Origin: Alistipes sp.
GTDB lineage: Bacteria > Bacteroidota > Bacteroidia > Bacteroidales > Rikenellaceae
Reading direction: 5' to 3'
Length of the DNA stretch: 64,000 nt
Assembly (NCBI GenBank): GCA_017936685.1
Contig: JAGBFA010000001.1
Coordinates: 124,001-188,000, forward strand
Numbering within the stretch: position 1 is the stretch's first letter; each line of letters begins with the position of its first letter. Below, in pieces: positions 42,703 through 51,574 of this stretch. The notes under the pieces were generated by a model that did not search any database, had not been told where the DNA came from, and saw only the letters and a list, made by a program, of their open reading frames with translations. Position numbers and translations under genes: made by a program.

Positions 42703-43686
42703 ATGGCAGGAAAGAATTTTGCTTTGATCGGTGTGGCAGGCTACATCGCACCGCGCCACATAAAGGCTATCGCCGATACGGGCAACAACCTTATGGCTGC
42801 CTACGATTGCTTCGACAGCGTCGGACGACTGGACGGCTCTTTCCCCGAATGCTACTTCTTTACAGAGCACGAGCAGTTCGACCGTTTCTGCATAGAACAG
42901 ATGAAGACCGACAATCCGCTGCACTGGACGTCGATCTGTACGCCGAATCATACGCACGATGCTTTTATCCGTTACGGACTGCACCTCGGCACGAATGTCA
43001 TTTGCGAAAAGCCTCTCGTGCTCGATCCGGATCAGATTGACAATCTGATGGATATAGAGAAGCAGACCGGACACGAGGCATACACCGTACTGCAACTGCG
43101 TCTCCATGATTCGATCGTGGCCTTAAAGAAAAAAGTCGACCAAGACCCCACGGACAAAATCCATGATGTGGATCTGACATACATCACTTCGCGAGGGAAA
43201 TGGTATTACGCCTCATGGAAGGGCGACATTCGCAAGAGCGGCGGCATCGCCACCAATATCGGGGTGCATTTCTACGATATGCTCCAATGGATATTCGGTG
43301 CGGTAAAACAGAATATCGTTCATGTGATGAGCTTCGACCGCGTTGCCGGCTATATGGAATTCGAAAAAGCGCGGGTGCGTTATTTCCTCAGCATCAACTC
43401 CGACTGCCTGCCGCAAAACGCCGTGCAGGGGGAAAAGAGGACTTACAGAAGCATCTGCATCGACGGCAGCGAGTTCGAATTCAGCACAGGTTTCACCGAG
43501 CTGCACACCGAAAGCTACCGTAAAATTCTGGCCGGCGAAGGCTTTCGCATCAGCGAGGCACGCAATAGCATACAGATCGTAAGCGACATACGCCATGCCG
43601 CGCCCATAGGTTTGAGGGGCGACTATCACCCGCTTGCGAAGCTGCCGCTCAGTGCCCACCCATTAGGTTGGAGCAATAAGTTATAA
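42703..43686 (+). CDS. wbpB: NAD-dependent sugar oxidoreductase, WbpB-like (Gfo/Idh/MocA)
   Basis: A 327-residue Gfo/Idh/MocA dehydrogenase that oxidises C3 of UDP-GlcNAcA to the 3-keto form used by WbpE. The Rossmann start is FALIGVAGYIAPRH, with the family motifs TPNHTHDAFIRYGL and CEKPLVLD, and SGGIATNIGVHFYDML near the active site. It is separated from wbpA-D-E by four genes of lower G+C, but its own base composition matches wbpA-E. Last gene of the cluster. Confidence 0.9.
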   Translation: MAGKNFALIGVAGYIAPRHIKAIADTGNNLMAAYDCFDSVGRLDGSFPECYFFTEHEQFDRFCIEQMKTDNPLHWTSICTPNHTHDAFIRYGLHLGTNVICEKPLVLDPDQIDNLMDIEKQTGHEAYTVLQLRLHDSIVALKKKVDQDPTDKIHDVDLTYITSRGKWYYASWKGDIRKSGGIATNIGVHFYDMLQWIFGAVKQNIVHVMSFDRVAGYMEFEKARVRYFLSINSDCLPQNAVQGEKRTYRSICIDGSEFEFSTGFTELHTESYRKILAGEGFRISEARNSIQIVSDIRHAAPIGLRGDYHPLAKLPLSAHPLGWSNKL

Positions 43687-43822
43687 TCGTTCCCGACGCA
43701 TTGCTTATTGTCCGTATTATGATCTGCAAGTCTCAAATAACGTTCATAACTTATCGCTTGCGTCGGCAAACAAGACGAATCGAACAGCCAAATTTGCATA
43801 ATCGGAAATAATGTTATATTTT

Positions 43823-43917
43823 CGCTCCCGATTTAGGGGTGCTGTCCGCGCCATGCGCGAGCGGCTGAGATTATACCCATAGAACCGGATACGGGTAATG
43901 CCGAGACCGGGACTGGC
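43823..43917 (+). promoter_or_regulatory. TPP (thiamin pyrophosphate) riboswitch
   Basis: The THI-box core is unmistakable: TTAGGGGTGC (43833-43842), GGCTGAGATTATACCC (43863-43878), GAACCGGATACGGGTAATGCCG (43882-43903), closed by TCCCG/CGGGA. A possible expression switch is ACCCCT (43932-43937), which complements AGGGGT (43835-43840) of the box. It controls the thiamin receptor operon at 43968. Of the 281 bases before the receptor, it is the only feature I recognise. Confidence 0.95.
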
Positions 43918-43967
43918 ATATCTTACATACGACCCCTTTTCAAACTTAAACCGTTAAATTAATAAGT

Positions 43968-46241
43968 ATGAAAAGGAACCTTTACCTTGCGGCGGCATTA
44001 GCCATGATGACCCAAATGCCGCTATGGGCGCAGAAGCCCGACTACGAGGTCGATTCGACCCGTGTCTATCAACTCCAACAGATCGAAGTGACGGCCACAC
44101 GAGCCTCGAAATCGACGCCGATGGCTTACACTGACATTTCGCAGGAGCAGATCTCGCGCAACAACTACGGACTCGATGTGCCGTTCGTGCTGCAAATGAC
44201 TCCGTCGTTCATCGCAACTTCGGAAACAGGTATCGGCATCGGTGCCACCTCGATGCGTCTGCGCGGAACCGACGCTTCGCGTCTCAACGTCACGGCCAAC
44301 GGAGTGCCGATCAACAATCCCGACTCGCACGCCGTCTACTGGTACGACACGCCCGACTTCATCTCGGCTGTCGGTACGGTGCAGGTGCAGCGCGGAGCCG
44401 GCACCTCGACCCACGGTACCGGTGCATTCGGCGGTGCTCTGAACATGACCACCTCGCCGCTCACCACGCGCTTCGGCGGCGACGTATCGCTGTCTTACGG
44501 ATCGTTCAACACCAACAAGCAGGCCGTGCATATCAGCTCGGGACTCATGGGCGGACACTGGATCGTCGATGCCCGTCTGACGCACATAGGCTCCGACGGC
44601 TATGTCGACCGCGGCAAGACCGATCTGAAATCGTATATGTTGCAGGCCGGCTACTACTCGGGACGCACCTCCGTGAAGCTGTTGTCGTTCGGCGGTAAGG
44701 CCAAGACATATCTGACCTACACGGGCGTGACGAAAGAGGATATGGAGCTTTACGGCCGCCGCTATCACACCGAAGGACAGTACGTGACCTCGGACGGCGA
44801 GCATGTCCTGGCCGACGGCACTCACGTGGGCTACTACGACGACCACACCGATAACTACCTGCAAATCAACAACCAATTGATAATCAACCATCAAATCAAC
44901 GACAAGTGGCGTCTCAACTTCACCGGATTCTACACCTACGGCGACGGTTTTTACAAACAATATAAAGACAATGCCAAGTTGCTCGAAAACGGTTTCGCTC
45001 CGGAGTTCGCATTCGACGCAGGCGGCAGCAAGATACGCAAAGATCTGATCCGCGAGAAGCTGATGCGCAACCACTTCGGAGGATTCAACGCCTCGGCCGA
45101 CTACACCTCGCGAAGCCTCGATCTGGTGTTCGGCGGCTCGTACAGCTATTACAGCTGCCCTCACTGGGGCGAGTTGGACTGGGTGCAGGACACTCCGGCA
45201 GGCTTCACTCCCGGCATGCACTGGTATGACAACGACGTCGACAAGCACGACGCCAATGCCTTCGTGAAGGCTGCATGGCGCGTAGCCGACGGTCTGACGC
45301 TGATGGGCGATCTGCAATACCGCTACGTGCACTACAAGGCCTGGGGCGTCAACGACAACTACGACGATGCCATCGACGGCATGCAGGTCATAGATGTCGA
45401 CGAAACCTATCACTTCTTCAACCCGAAAGTGGGTATCAACTACTCGCCCAACAAGCATCATCATCTCTACGCTTCGTTCGCAATAGCCCAGAAGGAGCCG
45501 ACGCGCAGCGACTTCACCGACCGTTTCCGCCAGACGTTCCCCACCTCGGAGAAGCTCTACGACTACGAGATCGGCTATCAGTACAACCACCCGATAGTAA
45601 GCGTCGGTGTCAACCTCTACTACATGTATTACAAGGATCAGCTGGTCAAGACCGGTCAGATCAACGAAAGCTACGACGCTCTGAATATCAATGTTCCGAA
45701 GAGCTATCGCCGCGGTATAGAGCTTTCGCTCGCCGTCAATCCGCTCAAATGGCTGAGTTTCGGCGGTAACCTCACGCTCAGCCAGAACAAGATCAAGGAT
45801 TACGTCAACACGGTAGTGGACTACGACTCGTGGGACGAGGCCGCTAACTTCTACGGCTACCATACCGAGCAGATGGGCGACACACAGATCTCATACTCGC
45901 CCAACACCATAGCCAACTTCTTCATCAACTTCGACTATCGCGGTTTCGGTGCATCGATCACCACCCAATACGTCGGCGACCAATACTTCACCAACTACAA
46001 GAACGACAACATGAAGCTCGATGCCTATTGCGTGACAAACCTCAATCTGTCGTACACGATGAAGACTCGTTCGAGCCGCGAGGTGCGTTTCGGTGTGACG
46101 ATATACAACCTCTTCGATGCCGAATACTGCAACAACGGCTACGGCTACTCGGAGTATTCGGGCGGCGAGCAGTACGATACTGCCTACTACTTCCCGCAGG
46201 CTACGATCCACGCGCTGGCCAACATAACCGTAAACTTCTAA
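43968..46241 (+). CDS. TonB-dependent receptor, probable thiamin transporter
   Basis: A 757-residue outer-membrane receptor. It has a signal peptide (through MPLWAQ), a TonB box-like LQQIEVTATRAS (about 31-42), a plug domain with MRLRGTDASRLNVTANGVPINNPDSH and VQRGAGTSTHGTGAFGGALNM, and a barrel ending in ALANITVNF. The TPP riboswitch directly upstream and a PnuT-like gene downstream identify the ligand as thiamin or a phosphate ester, as in the known thiamin-regulated receptors of Bacteroidota. Confidence 0.93.
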   Translation: MKRNLYLAAALAMMTQMPLWAQKPDYEVDSTRVYQLQQIEVTATRASKSTPMAYTDISQEQISRNNYGLDVPFVLQMTPSFIATSETGIGIGATSMRLRGTDASRLNVTANGVPINNPDSHAVYWYDTPDFISAVGTVQVQRGAGTSTHGTGAFGGALNMTTSPLTTRFGGDVSLSYGSFNTNKQAVHISSGLMGGHWIVDARLTHIGSDGYVDRGKTDLKSYMLQAGYYSGRTSVKLLSFGGKAKTYLTYTGVTKEDMELYGRRYHTEGQYVTSDGEHVLADGTHVGYYDDHTDNYLQINNQLIINHQINDKWRLNFTGFYTYGDGFYKQYKDNAKLLENGFAPEFAFDAGGSKIRKDLIREKLMRNHFGGFNASADYTSRSLDLVFGGSYSYYSCPHWGELDWVQDTPAGFTPGMHWYDNDVDKHDANAFVKAAWRVADGLTLMGDLQYRYVHYKAWGVNDNYDDAIDGMQVIDVDETYHFFNPKVGINYSPNKHHHLYASFAIAQKEPTRSDFTDRFRQTFPTSEKLYDYEIGYQYNHPIVSVGVNLYYMYYKDQLVKTGQINESYDALNINVPKSYRRGIELSLAVNPLKWLSFGGNLTLSQNKIKDYVNTVVDYDSWDEAANFYGYHTEQMGDTQISYSPNTIANFFINFDYRGFGASITTQYVGDQYFTNYKNDNMKLDAYCVTNLNLSYTMKTRSSREVRFGVTIYNLFDAEYCNNGYGYSEYSGGEQYDTAYYFPQATIHALANITVNF

Positions 46242-46245
46242 ACCG

Positions 46246-46812
46246 ATGGACTGGGGACTCGTATTGCAGATCGTCGGCACGACGCTCGGACTCATCTACC
46301 TGTGGCTCGAATACCGTGCCGACATCTGGGTGTGGCTCGTGGGCATGATAATGCCCTTGGTGCACGGCGCACTCTATCTGAGTCGCGGCATATATGCCGA
46401 TGCCGCCATGCAGCTCTACTACGTGGCGGCCGGCATATACGGCTGGATCGTATGGCGCAAGCGGCCGAAACATACGGCAGCCGGACGCATACGGCGCACA
46501 CCCGCAAGGATTGCAGTGCGGCTCGCGGCGGCGTATGCCGTGTTGCACGTTGCAATATATATGTTTCTCTCATATTGCACCGACAGCCGTGTGCCGTTCT
46601 GGGACAGCATGTCGACGGCACTCAGCATAGTGGCCATGTTCATGCTCTCGCGCAAATATGTCGAGCAGTGGCTCGTATGGCTGGCTGTGGACATGATCAG
46701 CGCAGGCCTGTATATGTATAAGGGTATCCCCATCACCTCAGGACTCTATATCCTCTACTGCATACTTGCCGTGGCCGGTTACATGCGCTGGCGCAAAGAG
46801 CTGCAAAAGTGA
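46246..46812 (+). CDS. pnuT: PnuT-like thiamin transporter (PnuC family)
   Basis: A 188-residue membrane protein with about seven helices, of the PnuC nicotinamide mononucleotide/vitamin transporter family. LGLIYLWLEYRADIWVWLVGMIM at the N-terminus and WLVWLAVDMISAGLYMYKGIPITSGLYILYCILAVAGYMRW near the C-terminus are the family's vitamin-binding helices. Position behind a TPP riboswitch and the receptor, four bases downstream, makes thiamin the likely substrate. No thiamin pyrophosphokinase follows. Confidence 0.9.
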   Translation: MDWGLVLQIVGTTLGLIYLWLEYRADIWVWLVGMIMPLVHGALYLSRGIYADAAMQLYYVAAGIYGWIVWRKRPKHTAAGRIRRTPARIAVRLAAAYAVLHVAIYMFLSYCTDSRVPFWDSMSTALSIVAMFMLSRKYVEQWLVWLAVDMISAGLYMYKGIPITSGLYILYCILAVAGYMRWRKELQK

Positions 46813-46835
46813 CGGCAGCAGGGTAGCAGGCAAAC

Positions 46836-46870
46836 AAAAATAGGTTGCGAATATGTCGCAACCTATTTTT
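46836..46870. terminator. Terminator between convergent operons
   Basis: AAATAGGTTGCGA and TCGCAACCTATTT form a 13-bp stem with a short loop, flanked by A5 on one side and T4-5 on the other, so it works in both directions. Confidence 0.88.
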
Positions 46871-46889
46871 ATTTCTGATGTCCGATCGG

Positions 46890-48356
46890 CTACATCTTCA
46901 CGCAGCGAATCGGGGCGGCATTGGCGCGTTGCAGTGCGCGCTGCGGCTCGTAACCGTTATAAGTGCGCGTCACGGTGTTCAGATCGAAGAACATAGCCTG
47001 CGCATTGTCGCCTGCCGTACCGCGAGTCCAATAGTAACCCGTCCACGGCAAAGGACGCTCCTCGTTGGAATTGACGTTGTCCAATACGCCGTTGAGATAG
47101 TTGCGCCGGCCTGCCGCCGAAAAGAAATATGTTTTGCCCGTAGCTATCTCCTCCAAATGCCAGCCATACATGGCCTTGGCCTCGGTCCAGTCGAGATCGT
47201 CGTCGGAAGCCGATATGGTGAATGCCTCGAACAAATCGCCGTCGGGCACGCGCCAGCCGTCGGGGCATGGATCGTTGTCGGTCTTGACGCTGCCCGCGCC
47301 CCAAAGCGCATTGTCGTGCTGCGAGCAGAGCCAGTCGTAGGCATTATCCTTGGCACCCTTGATGAACGACATGGGGTGAGCCGCAGCATACTCCGCAGTA
47401 CCCGTCTGCGCATCGTTGTCTTCATACTCGAAATATAGGCGGCGAGAGAGGGCGTTATAGACGCGGGCATCGGCATTGCCCTTGAAATTGTACTCGGCAG
47501 GGCCGACAAACGGGTCCTTGCGTCCCCACTGATAATAAAGACCGTATGACTCCAAAATCTTTTCGTCCTCCGTCTCTCCGTTGCTGTTGAGCTCGGCTCC
47601 GAGATTGCGGTTCATGACACTTCGGCCGGCCACGGTTATCGCATCGGCGGCGGGATCGGTTGTCGTGACCCATATATGCCAGCTCCAAATAATGTCGCCG
47701 GCGGCGTTGCGCGCAGCTATGACGGCATTGCCAGGCACGACAGAATCGATCTCGTTGCCGTCGTCATCGGTATCTTTTTCGAGGTAGAACGACGCAACAC
47801 CGTCCTCAAAAGTCAAGTATTTGATAAGGCCGCTCGATGTCTGCCACAGCAGCTCCACGCTGTCGGTATCGAGTCGTTCGCCGTTAGTGCCGCGCTTGAA
47901 GGGATCGAACAGATAGCGGGTCTCGGGCTTGGTCGCAACGAAACAGTTTGATGGTGCCGACGTGAAATCGATGTCGGGATTCTGCAAAATCGCCACATGT
48001 ATCGATACCGACTGCGTGGCACCCGTCGGAGTGTAGCCCACGAGGCTGATACTGCCCTCGGTCACCTCCTCGTTGTCGAACGACGACGGAGCGGTCACGG
48101 TTATCACGCCGCTGTACATGTCGATGCCGTCGACAGTCCAGCCCTCGGGACACGACGCAACACGTATCGAAGTGATATTATGCGAGTCGAACGTGGTCGA
48201 GCCAGTCTGTCCGGGCATGGTGAGCAGAATGCTGCCCGACGGTACGACGAGTTCCTTGGTCTCTGTCTTCTCGCACGAAACGAGAGCCAAAAGCATGCAA
48301 ACGGCCGTCAGACCGCACAAAAGATTTTTCATATATCTGATATTAACTTTTTTCAT
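46890..48356 (-). CDS. Large lipoprotein with a FISUMP-like domain
   Basis: 488 residues. The signal peptide with lipobox (LLALVSC-E) predicts a lipoprotein. A beta-rich N-terminal part (about 30-125) precedes a long domain with GRSVMNRNLGAEL, YGLYYQWGRKDPF, CPDGWRVPDGDLFEAF and a final AAPIRCVKM. This is the pattern of the Fibrobacter succinogenes major paralogous (FISUMP) type, seen in Bacteroidales surface lipoproteins. The function of such proteins is unknown. Start taken at MKKVNIRYM; MKNLLCGL (48332) is an alternative. Confidence 0.72.
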   Translation of the reverse strand: MKKVNIRYMKNLLCGLTAVCMLLALVSCEKTETKELVVPSGSILLTMPGQTGSTTFDSHNITSIRVASCPEGWTVDGIDMYSGVITVTAPSSFDNEEVTEGSISLVGYTPTGATQSVSIHVAILQNPDIDFTSAPSNCFVATKPETRYLFDPFKRGTNGERLDTDSVELLWQTSSGLIKYLTFEDGVASFYLEKDTDDDGNEIDSVVPGNAVIAARNAAGDIIWSWHIWVTTTDPAADAITVAGRSVMNRNLGAELNSNGETEDEKILESYGLYYQWGRKDPFVGPAEYNFKGNADARVYNALSRRLYFEYEDNDAQTGTAEYAAAHPMSFIKGAKDNAYDWLCSQHDNALWGAGSVKTDNDPCPDGWRVPDGDLFEAFTISASDDDLDWTEAKAMYGWHLEEIATGKTYFFSAAGRRNYLNGVLDNVNSNEERPLPWTGYYWTRGTAGDNAQAMFFDLNTVTRTYNGYEPQRALQRANAAPIRCVKM

Positions 48357-48479
48357 AATGATACAATATCTGGGCAAAGGTACCAAAAATGAGTCAAAAA
48401 ACCTACTTTCCGCTCTATTATTTCCGTATTAGGAACAATTCTTGTCGGACAGATAACGGTTTCAAACTGCAATTATTGT

Positions 48480-49247
48480 ATGACAAAGCTAAAAATCATG
48501 ACAGGCTCGAAGAGAGCCGATGCAGGTTTTCACATCGCCATCGACGAAAAAGGGCCGTATCTGGTCTACGGCCGCCCGCCCTTGGCACAACAATTCATCA
48601 TGAATAACGACAAGGGCGAGAGCTGGTATTTCCAGGAGGGAAAGCACTTCTCGACCGAAAGCGAGCCGACGGCACTGTGCCGCTGCGGCGAGTCGCACCG
48701 CAAGCCGTATTGCGACGGATCGCACAAAAAAGCACAGTGGGATCCCTCGATAGGGGACACCGAAGATCGTCTGCTCGACAACGTGGAGACGACCCGCGGC
48801 GGCACTGTCGACATAAGCGACAATCGCAAATATTGCGTATTCGCGCGTTTCTGCGACGCCGAAGGGGGAGTGTACGAGCTGGCCGAACAGTCCGACGATC
48901 CCGAGGCACGCCGTCTGGCCATACGCGAGGCATCGATGTGCCCATCGGCACGTCTCACCGCCTGGGATACCGCCACCGAGCGACCTTACGAATACAAATA
49001 CGAGCCGAGCCTCGGGCTGATCGAAGACCCAGCCATCGGCGCAAGCGGCGGATTGTGGGTGCGCGGCGGAATCACCGTACAGCGCGCCGACGGCCGGACG
49101 TTGGAGGTGCGCAACAGGGTAGTGCTGTGCCGCTGCGGACAGTCGGCCGACAAGCCCTACTGCGACGGCACTCACGCCGCCATAAAATGGCAGGACGAGT
49201 TGGAAGGCGAGCCAAAAGGCGAGACCGTACCGGAAGAGGTATATTGA
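48480..49247 (+). CDS. Double-CDGSH iron-sulfur protein
   Basis: 255 residues with two CDGSH-type motifs, CRCGESHRKPYCDGSH (about 68-83) and CRCGQSADKPYCDGTH (about 219-234). Each has the 3Cys-1His ligands of a labile 2Fe-2S cluster. Between them lies a domain with FARFCDAEGGVYELAEQSDDPEARRLAIREASMCPSARLTAW, like the DUF1271/ferredoxin-like (Fer4_19) part of bacterial MitoNEET-type fusions. Cytoplasmic, no signal peptide. Probably involved in iron-sulfur or redox handling; no partner genes nearby. The start could also be MTGSKR, a few codons in. Confidence 0.88.
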   Translation: MTKLKIMTGSKRADAGFHIAIDEKGPYLVYGRPPLAQQFIMNNDKGESWYFQEGKHFSTESEPTALCRCGESHRKPYCDGSHKKAQWDPSIGDTEDRLLDNVETTRGGTVDISDNRKYCVFARFCDAEGGVYELAEQSDDPEARRLAIREASMCPSARLTAWDTATERPYEYKYEPSLGLIEDPAIGASGGLWVRGGITVQRADGRTLEVRNRVVLCRCGQSADKPYCDGTHAAIKWQDELEGEPKGETVPEEVY

Positions 49248-49253
49248 ATCGCA

Positions 49254-49286
49254 AAGGGGTGTCGGATAGATTCGACACCCCTTTTC
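49254..49286. terminator. Terminator between convergent genes
   Basis: AAAGGGGTGTCG (49254-49265) and CGACACCCCTTTT (49274-49286) make a perfect stem with T/A flanks. It is shared by the CDGSH and DUF4294 genes. Confidence 0.88.
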
Positions 49287-49298
49287 AATTCTTGCCTG

Positions 49299-49880
49299 TC
49301 ACAACAGTCCGGCTTCATAATACTTGACGATCTGTTCGAGCATGGCATCTTCGCCCGAAGGGTCGTAGCGCAGTTTCAGATTGTTGCCGAAGAGCTTGGC
49401 GACCATCTGCCAGAAACCGGCCGTAAATCCGCTGCGGAACTCCTGTATGATGCGGTAGGCCGTATGATCGGTCTGACGATCGAGCAGTTTCAACAATATG
49501 CGTCCCTCGTAGCGCGTCATCTTGAACAGCACGGGCGACAGCTCCTCTTTTAGAGCCTTCTCTATGCTGCGGGTATATTGCCGGCGGTCCTTGCGACGAT
49601 CCATCATCGACAAGGTATCATCGAGATTCTCCATGCGCCGCGCAGCCTCCACGGCTAACGGATAGACCTTCTTCACGGCGCGTATCATCTTCTGATAACG
49701 CCGCAGATCGGCCTTGCGGTTGAATACGTAGACCGGCAGCGAGGTGATGTGCAGCACGGAGTCGCCGCCCGACACATGCTCCCACTCCACGCGGCTGGCA
49801 CCGCGCACACGCACGCTCTGCGCCGGAAGATCGGCTGCGACGAACAGCAGCAGAGACAATATGATCGGAATCGTTTTCAT
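49299..49880 (-). CDS. DUF4294 family secreted protein
   Basis: A 193-residue protein. A signal peptide (MKTIPIILSLLLFVAADLPAQ) is followed by the DUF4294 domain characteristic of Bacteroidota, with LPVYVFNRKADLRRYQKMIRAVKKVYPLAVEA, LFKMTRYEGRILLKLLDRQTDHTAYRII and KLFGNNLKLRYDP. It is rich in basic helices. Function unknown. The start at 49880 places the signal peptide at the N-terminus; an upstream in-frame ATG is unlikely. Confidence 0.85.
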   Translation of the reverse strand: MKTIPIILSLLLFVAADLPAQSVRVRGASRVEWEHVSGGDSVLHITSLPVYVFNRKADLRRYQKMIRAVKKVYPLAVEAARRMENLDDTLSMMDRRKDRRQYTRSIEKALKEELSPVLFKMTRYEGRILLKLLDRQTDHTAYRIIQEFRSGFTAGFWQMVAKLFGNNLKLRYDPSGEDAMLEQIVKYYEAGLL

Positions 49881-49944
49881 GGCATCGTCACCGCAAAGAT
49901 AAGCAATTATCGGACGCATATTGCGCGATTCGGATTTTTATCGC

Positions 49945-49952
49945 TACATTTG
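49945..49952 (+). promoter_or_regulatory. -7 promoter box of the thioesterase gene
   Basis: TACATTTG, 22 bases before the ATG at 49975. A TTG at 49921-49923 sits at a -33-like distance. Confidence 0.5.
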
Positions 49953-49974
49953 TCTTATCAAAACCTATATCATC

Positions 49975-50352
49975 ATGTTGAAAGAAGGATTATATTTCCA
50001 GACTCAGATGGTCGTCTCGCCCGGCAATACGGCCGAATATATCGGCTCGGGCGACATGGCGGTGCTGGCCACACCGGCCATGATAGCCTTGATGGAGAAT
50101 GCCGCCATGCTTGCTGTTGCGCCCTATCTGCCCGAAGGCTCCACCACCGTGGGATCGAGCATATCCGCATCGCACCTCCGCCCCTCGGCCGTAGGTGCCA
50201 CCGTAGCGGCGCGTGCCGAGCTGACCAAGGTCGACGGCCGCATGCTCACATTCCGCGTCGAGGCATACGAAGCAGAGACCAAGATAGGCGAGGGCGAACA
50301 CGTGCGCTGCATAGTCGACCGGGAGAAGTTCCTCGCACGTCTGGGCAAATAA
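49975..50352 (+). CDS. Hot-dog fold thioesterase, FlK-like
   Basis: A 125-residue protein similar to the fluoroacetyl-CoA thioesterase-like family (hot-dog fold): GNTAEYIGSGDMAVLATPAMIALMENAAMLAV, TTVGSSISASHLRPSAVG and GEGEHVRCIVDREKFLARL. The Thr/Glu/His catalytic positions of FlK appear to be present (PAMIALMENAA, GEHVR). It probably hydrolyses a small acyl-CoA as a housekeeping role; a link to fluoroacetate is not implied. Monocistronic, between DUF4294 and tRNA-Gln. Confidence 0.82.
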   Translation: MLKEGLYFQTQMVVSPGNTAEYIGSGDMAVLATPAMIALMENAAMLAVAPYLPEGSTTVGSSISASHLRPSAVGATVAARAELTKVDGRMLTFRVEAYEAETKIGEGEHVRCIVDREKFLARLGK

Positions 50353-50387
50353 AGGGTGTGTGCGACCGAGGGAATTTCAGCCTAAAA

Positions 50388-50419
50388 TTTTGCCGTTTCA
50401 AAACTTTACACTATCTTTG
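50388..50419 (+). promoter_or_regulatory. Promoter of tRNA-Gln
   Basis: TTTG (50388-50391), a 20-base spacer, then TATCTTTG (50412-50419), a perfect consensus match about 22 bases before the tRNA. Confidence 0.8.
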
Positions 50420-50440
50420 CCGTGCTTTCGAGCAAATGAT

Positions 50441-50511
50441 TGAGCTATGGTGTAATGGTAACACAGCAGATTTTGGTTCTGTCGTTCTGAGTTCGAATCT
50501 CGGTAGCTCAA
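50441..50511 (+). tRNA. tRNA-Gln(UUG)
   Basis: The acceptor stem TGAGCTA/TAGCTCA is perfect. The anticodon loop in GCAGA-TTTTGGT-TCTGT gives anticodon TTG. The T arm contains GTTCGAATC. The discriminator A is followed by an encoded CCA (50512-50514). Confidence 0.95.
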
Positions 50512-50523
50512 CCAAGCAGATCA

Positions 50524-50546
50524 AAGCCCGGCGTAATTGTCGGGTT
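50524..50546 (+). terminator. Weak hairpin after tRNA-Gln
   Basis: AGCCCGG and TCGGGTTTT form a short stem followed by T-rich sequence, 10 bases after the tRNA and before the 5'-nucleotidase start. Confidence 0.5.
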
Positions 50547-50577
50547 TTGTTGTTTTTCGAATAAAACCCGTTTGCGT

Positions 50578-51495
50578 ATGCCTTTCCCCATCGAAAACAA
50601 GCTCGTCGTGGCAGTCTCTTCGTCGGCACTGTTCGATCTGTCGGAGTCCGACCGAATATACAACGAACACGGCCTGGCCGAGTACCGCCGCTATCAGGAG
50701 ACCAACATCGACAACCCGCTCGGGAAAGGTGTGGCCTTTCCGTTCGTCAAGCGACTGCTCAGCTTCAACGAGATATTCCCCGACGAGCAGCCCGTGGAGG
50801 TGGTCCTGCTGTCGCGCAACTCGCCCGAGACGGGATTGCGCGTATTCCGCACCATAGCCCACTACGGACTGAGCATCACGCGAGCCTCGTTCTTCTCGGG
50901 CGAATCGCCCTACAAGTATTTGCCGGCATTCAACGCTTCGCTGTTCCTGTCGGCCTCCGAGAGCGACGTGCGCAACGCATGCGACGCCGGTTATGCCGCC
51001 GGACGCGTACTCGACAGCAAGGTGCTCGACGACGAATCGGACGGCGAGCTGCGCATAGCTTTCGACTTCGACGGCGTGATAGCCGACGACGAGAGCGAGA
51101 AGATCTACAAGGAGCAGGGGCTTTCGGCATTTCACCGCCACGAGTCGGCCACCAGCAAGCCGCTCGACCCGGGACCGCTGGCCGATCTTCTGAAAAAAAT
51201 ATCCAATCTGCAACGGCTCGAAACCTCGCGTATCGATGTCGACCCCTCGCACCGGAGACGGTTGAAGATATCGATAGTCACGGCACGCAACGCACCGGCG
51301 CACGAACGCGTGGTCAACACGCTGAAAAGCTGGGGCGTAGAGGTGACCGAAGCATTCTTCCTCGGCGGCATATCCAAAGACCGTGTGCTGGAAATCATGC
51401 GTCCGCACATATTCTTCGACGACCAGATGTCGCATCTCAACCACCTGCACAACATTCCGGCGGTGCATATTCCCATGGGCATAGCCAATGAATAG
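50578..51495 (+). CDS. Cytosolic 5'-nucleotidase (PF06189 family)
   Basis: A 305-residue protein of the 5'-nucleotidase family related to eukaryotic NT5C1 and bacterial homologues, which dephosphorylate nucleoside monophosphates. N-terminal LVVAVSSSALFDLSESDRIYNEHG, RNSPETGLRVFRTI and the HAD-type motif AFDFDGVIADDESEKIYKEQG are family hallmarks, with FFDDQMSHL near the end. ATG 50578 is used; a TTG two codons upstream is less likely. It lies just behind tRNA-Gln. Confidence 0.9.
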   Translation: MPFPIENKLVVAVSSSALFDLSESDRIYNEHGLAEYRRYQETNIDNPLGKGVAFPFVKRLLSFNEIFPDEQPVEVVLLSRNSPETGLRVFRTIAHYGLSITRASFFSGESPYKYLPAFNASLFLSASESDVRNACDAGYAAGRVLDSKVLDDESDGELRIAFDFDGVIADDESEKIYKEQGLSAFHRHESATSKPLDPGPLADLLKKISNLQRLETSRIDVDPSHRRRLKISIVTARNAPAHERVVNTLKSWGVEVTEAFFLGGISKDRVLEIMRPHIFFDDQMSHLNHLHNIPAVHIPMGIANE

Positions 51496-51574
51496 ATGCA
51501 CCGGAAGCGGTGACAAGCAGACAAATAAATCGCAAGTTTTCGGGGCAATGGTGCCTAAACATTATTTTTTATTG

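Noticed and set aside
43968..45863. Long minus-strand frame of about 613 codons opposite the thiamin receptor
   Set aside because: The plus-strand frame is a complete TonB receptor behind a TPP riboswitch; the antisense frame has no domain and arises from codon bias.
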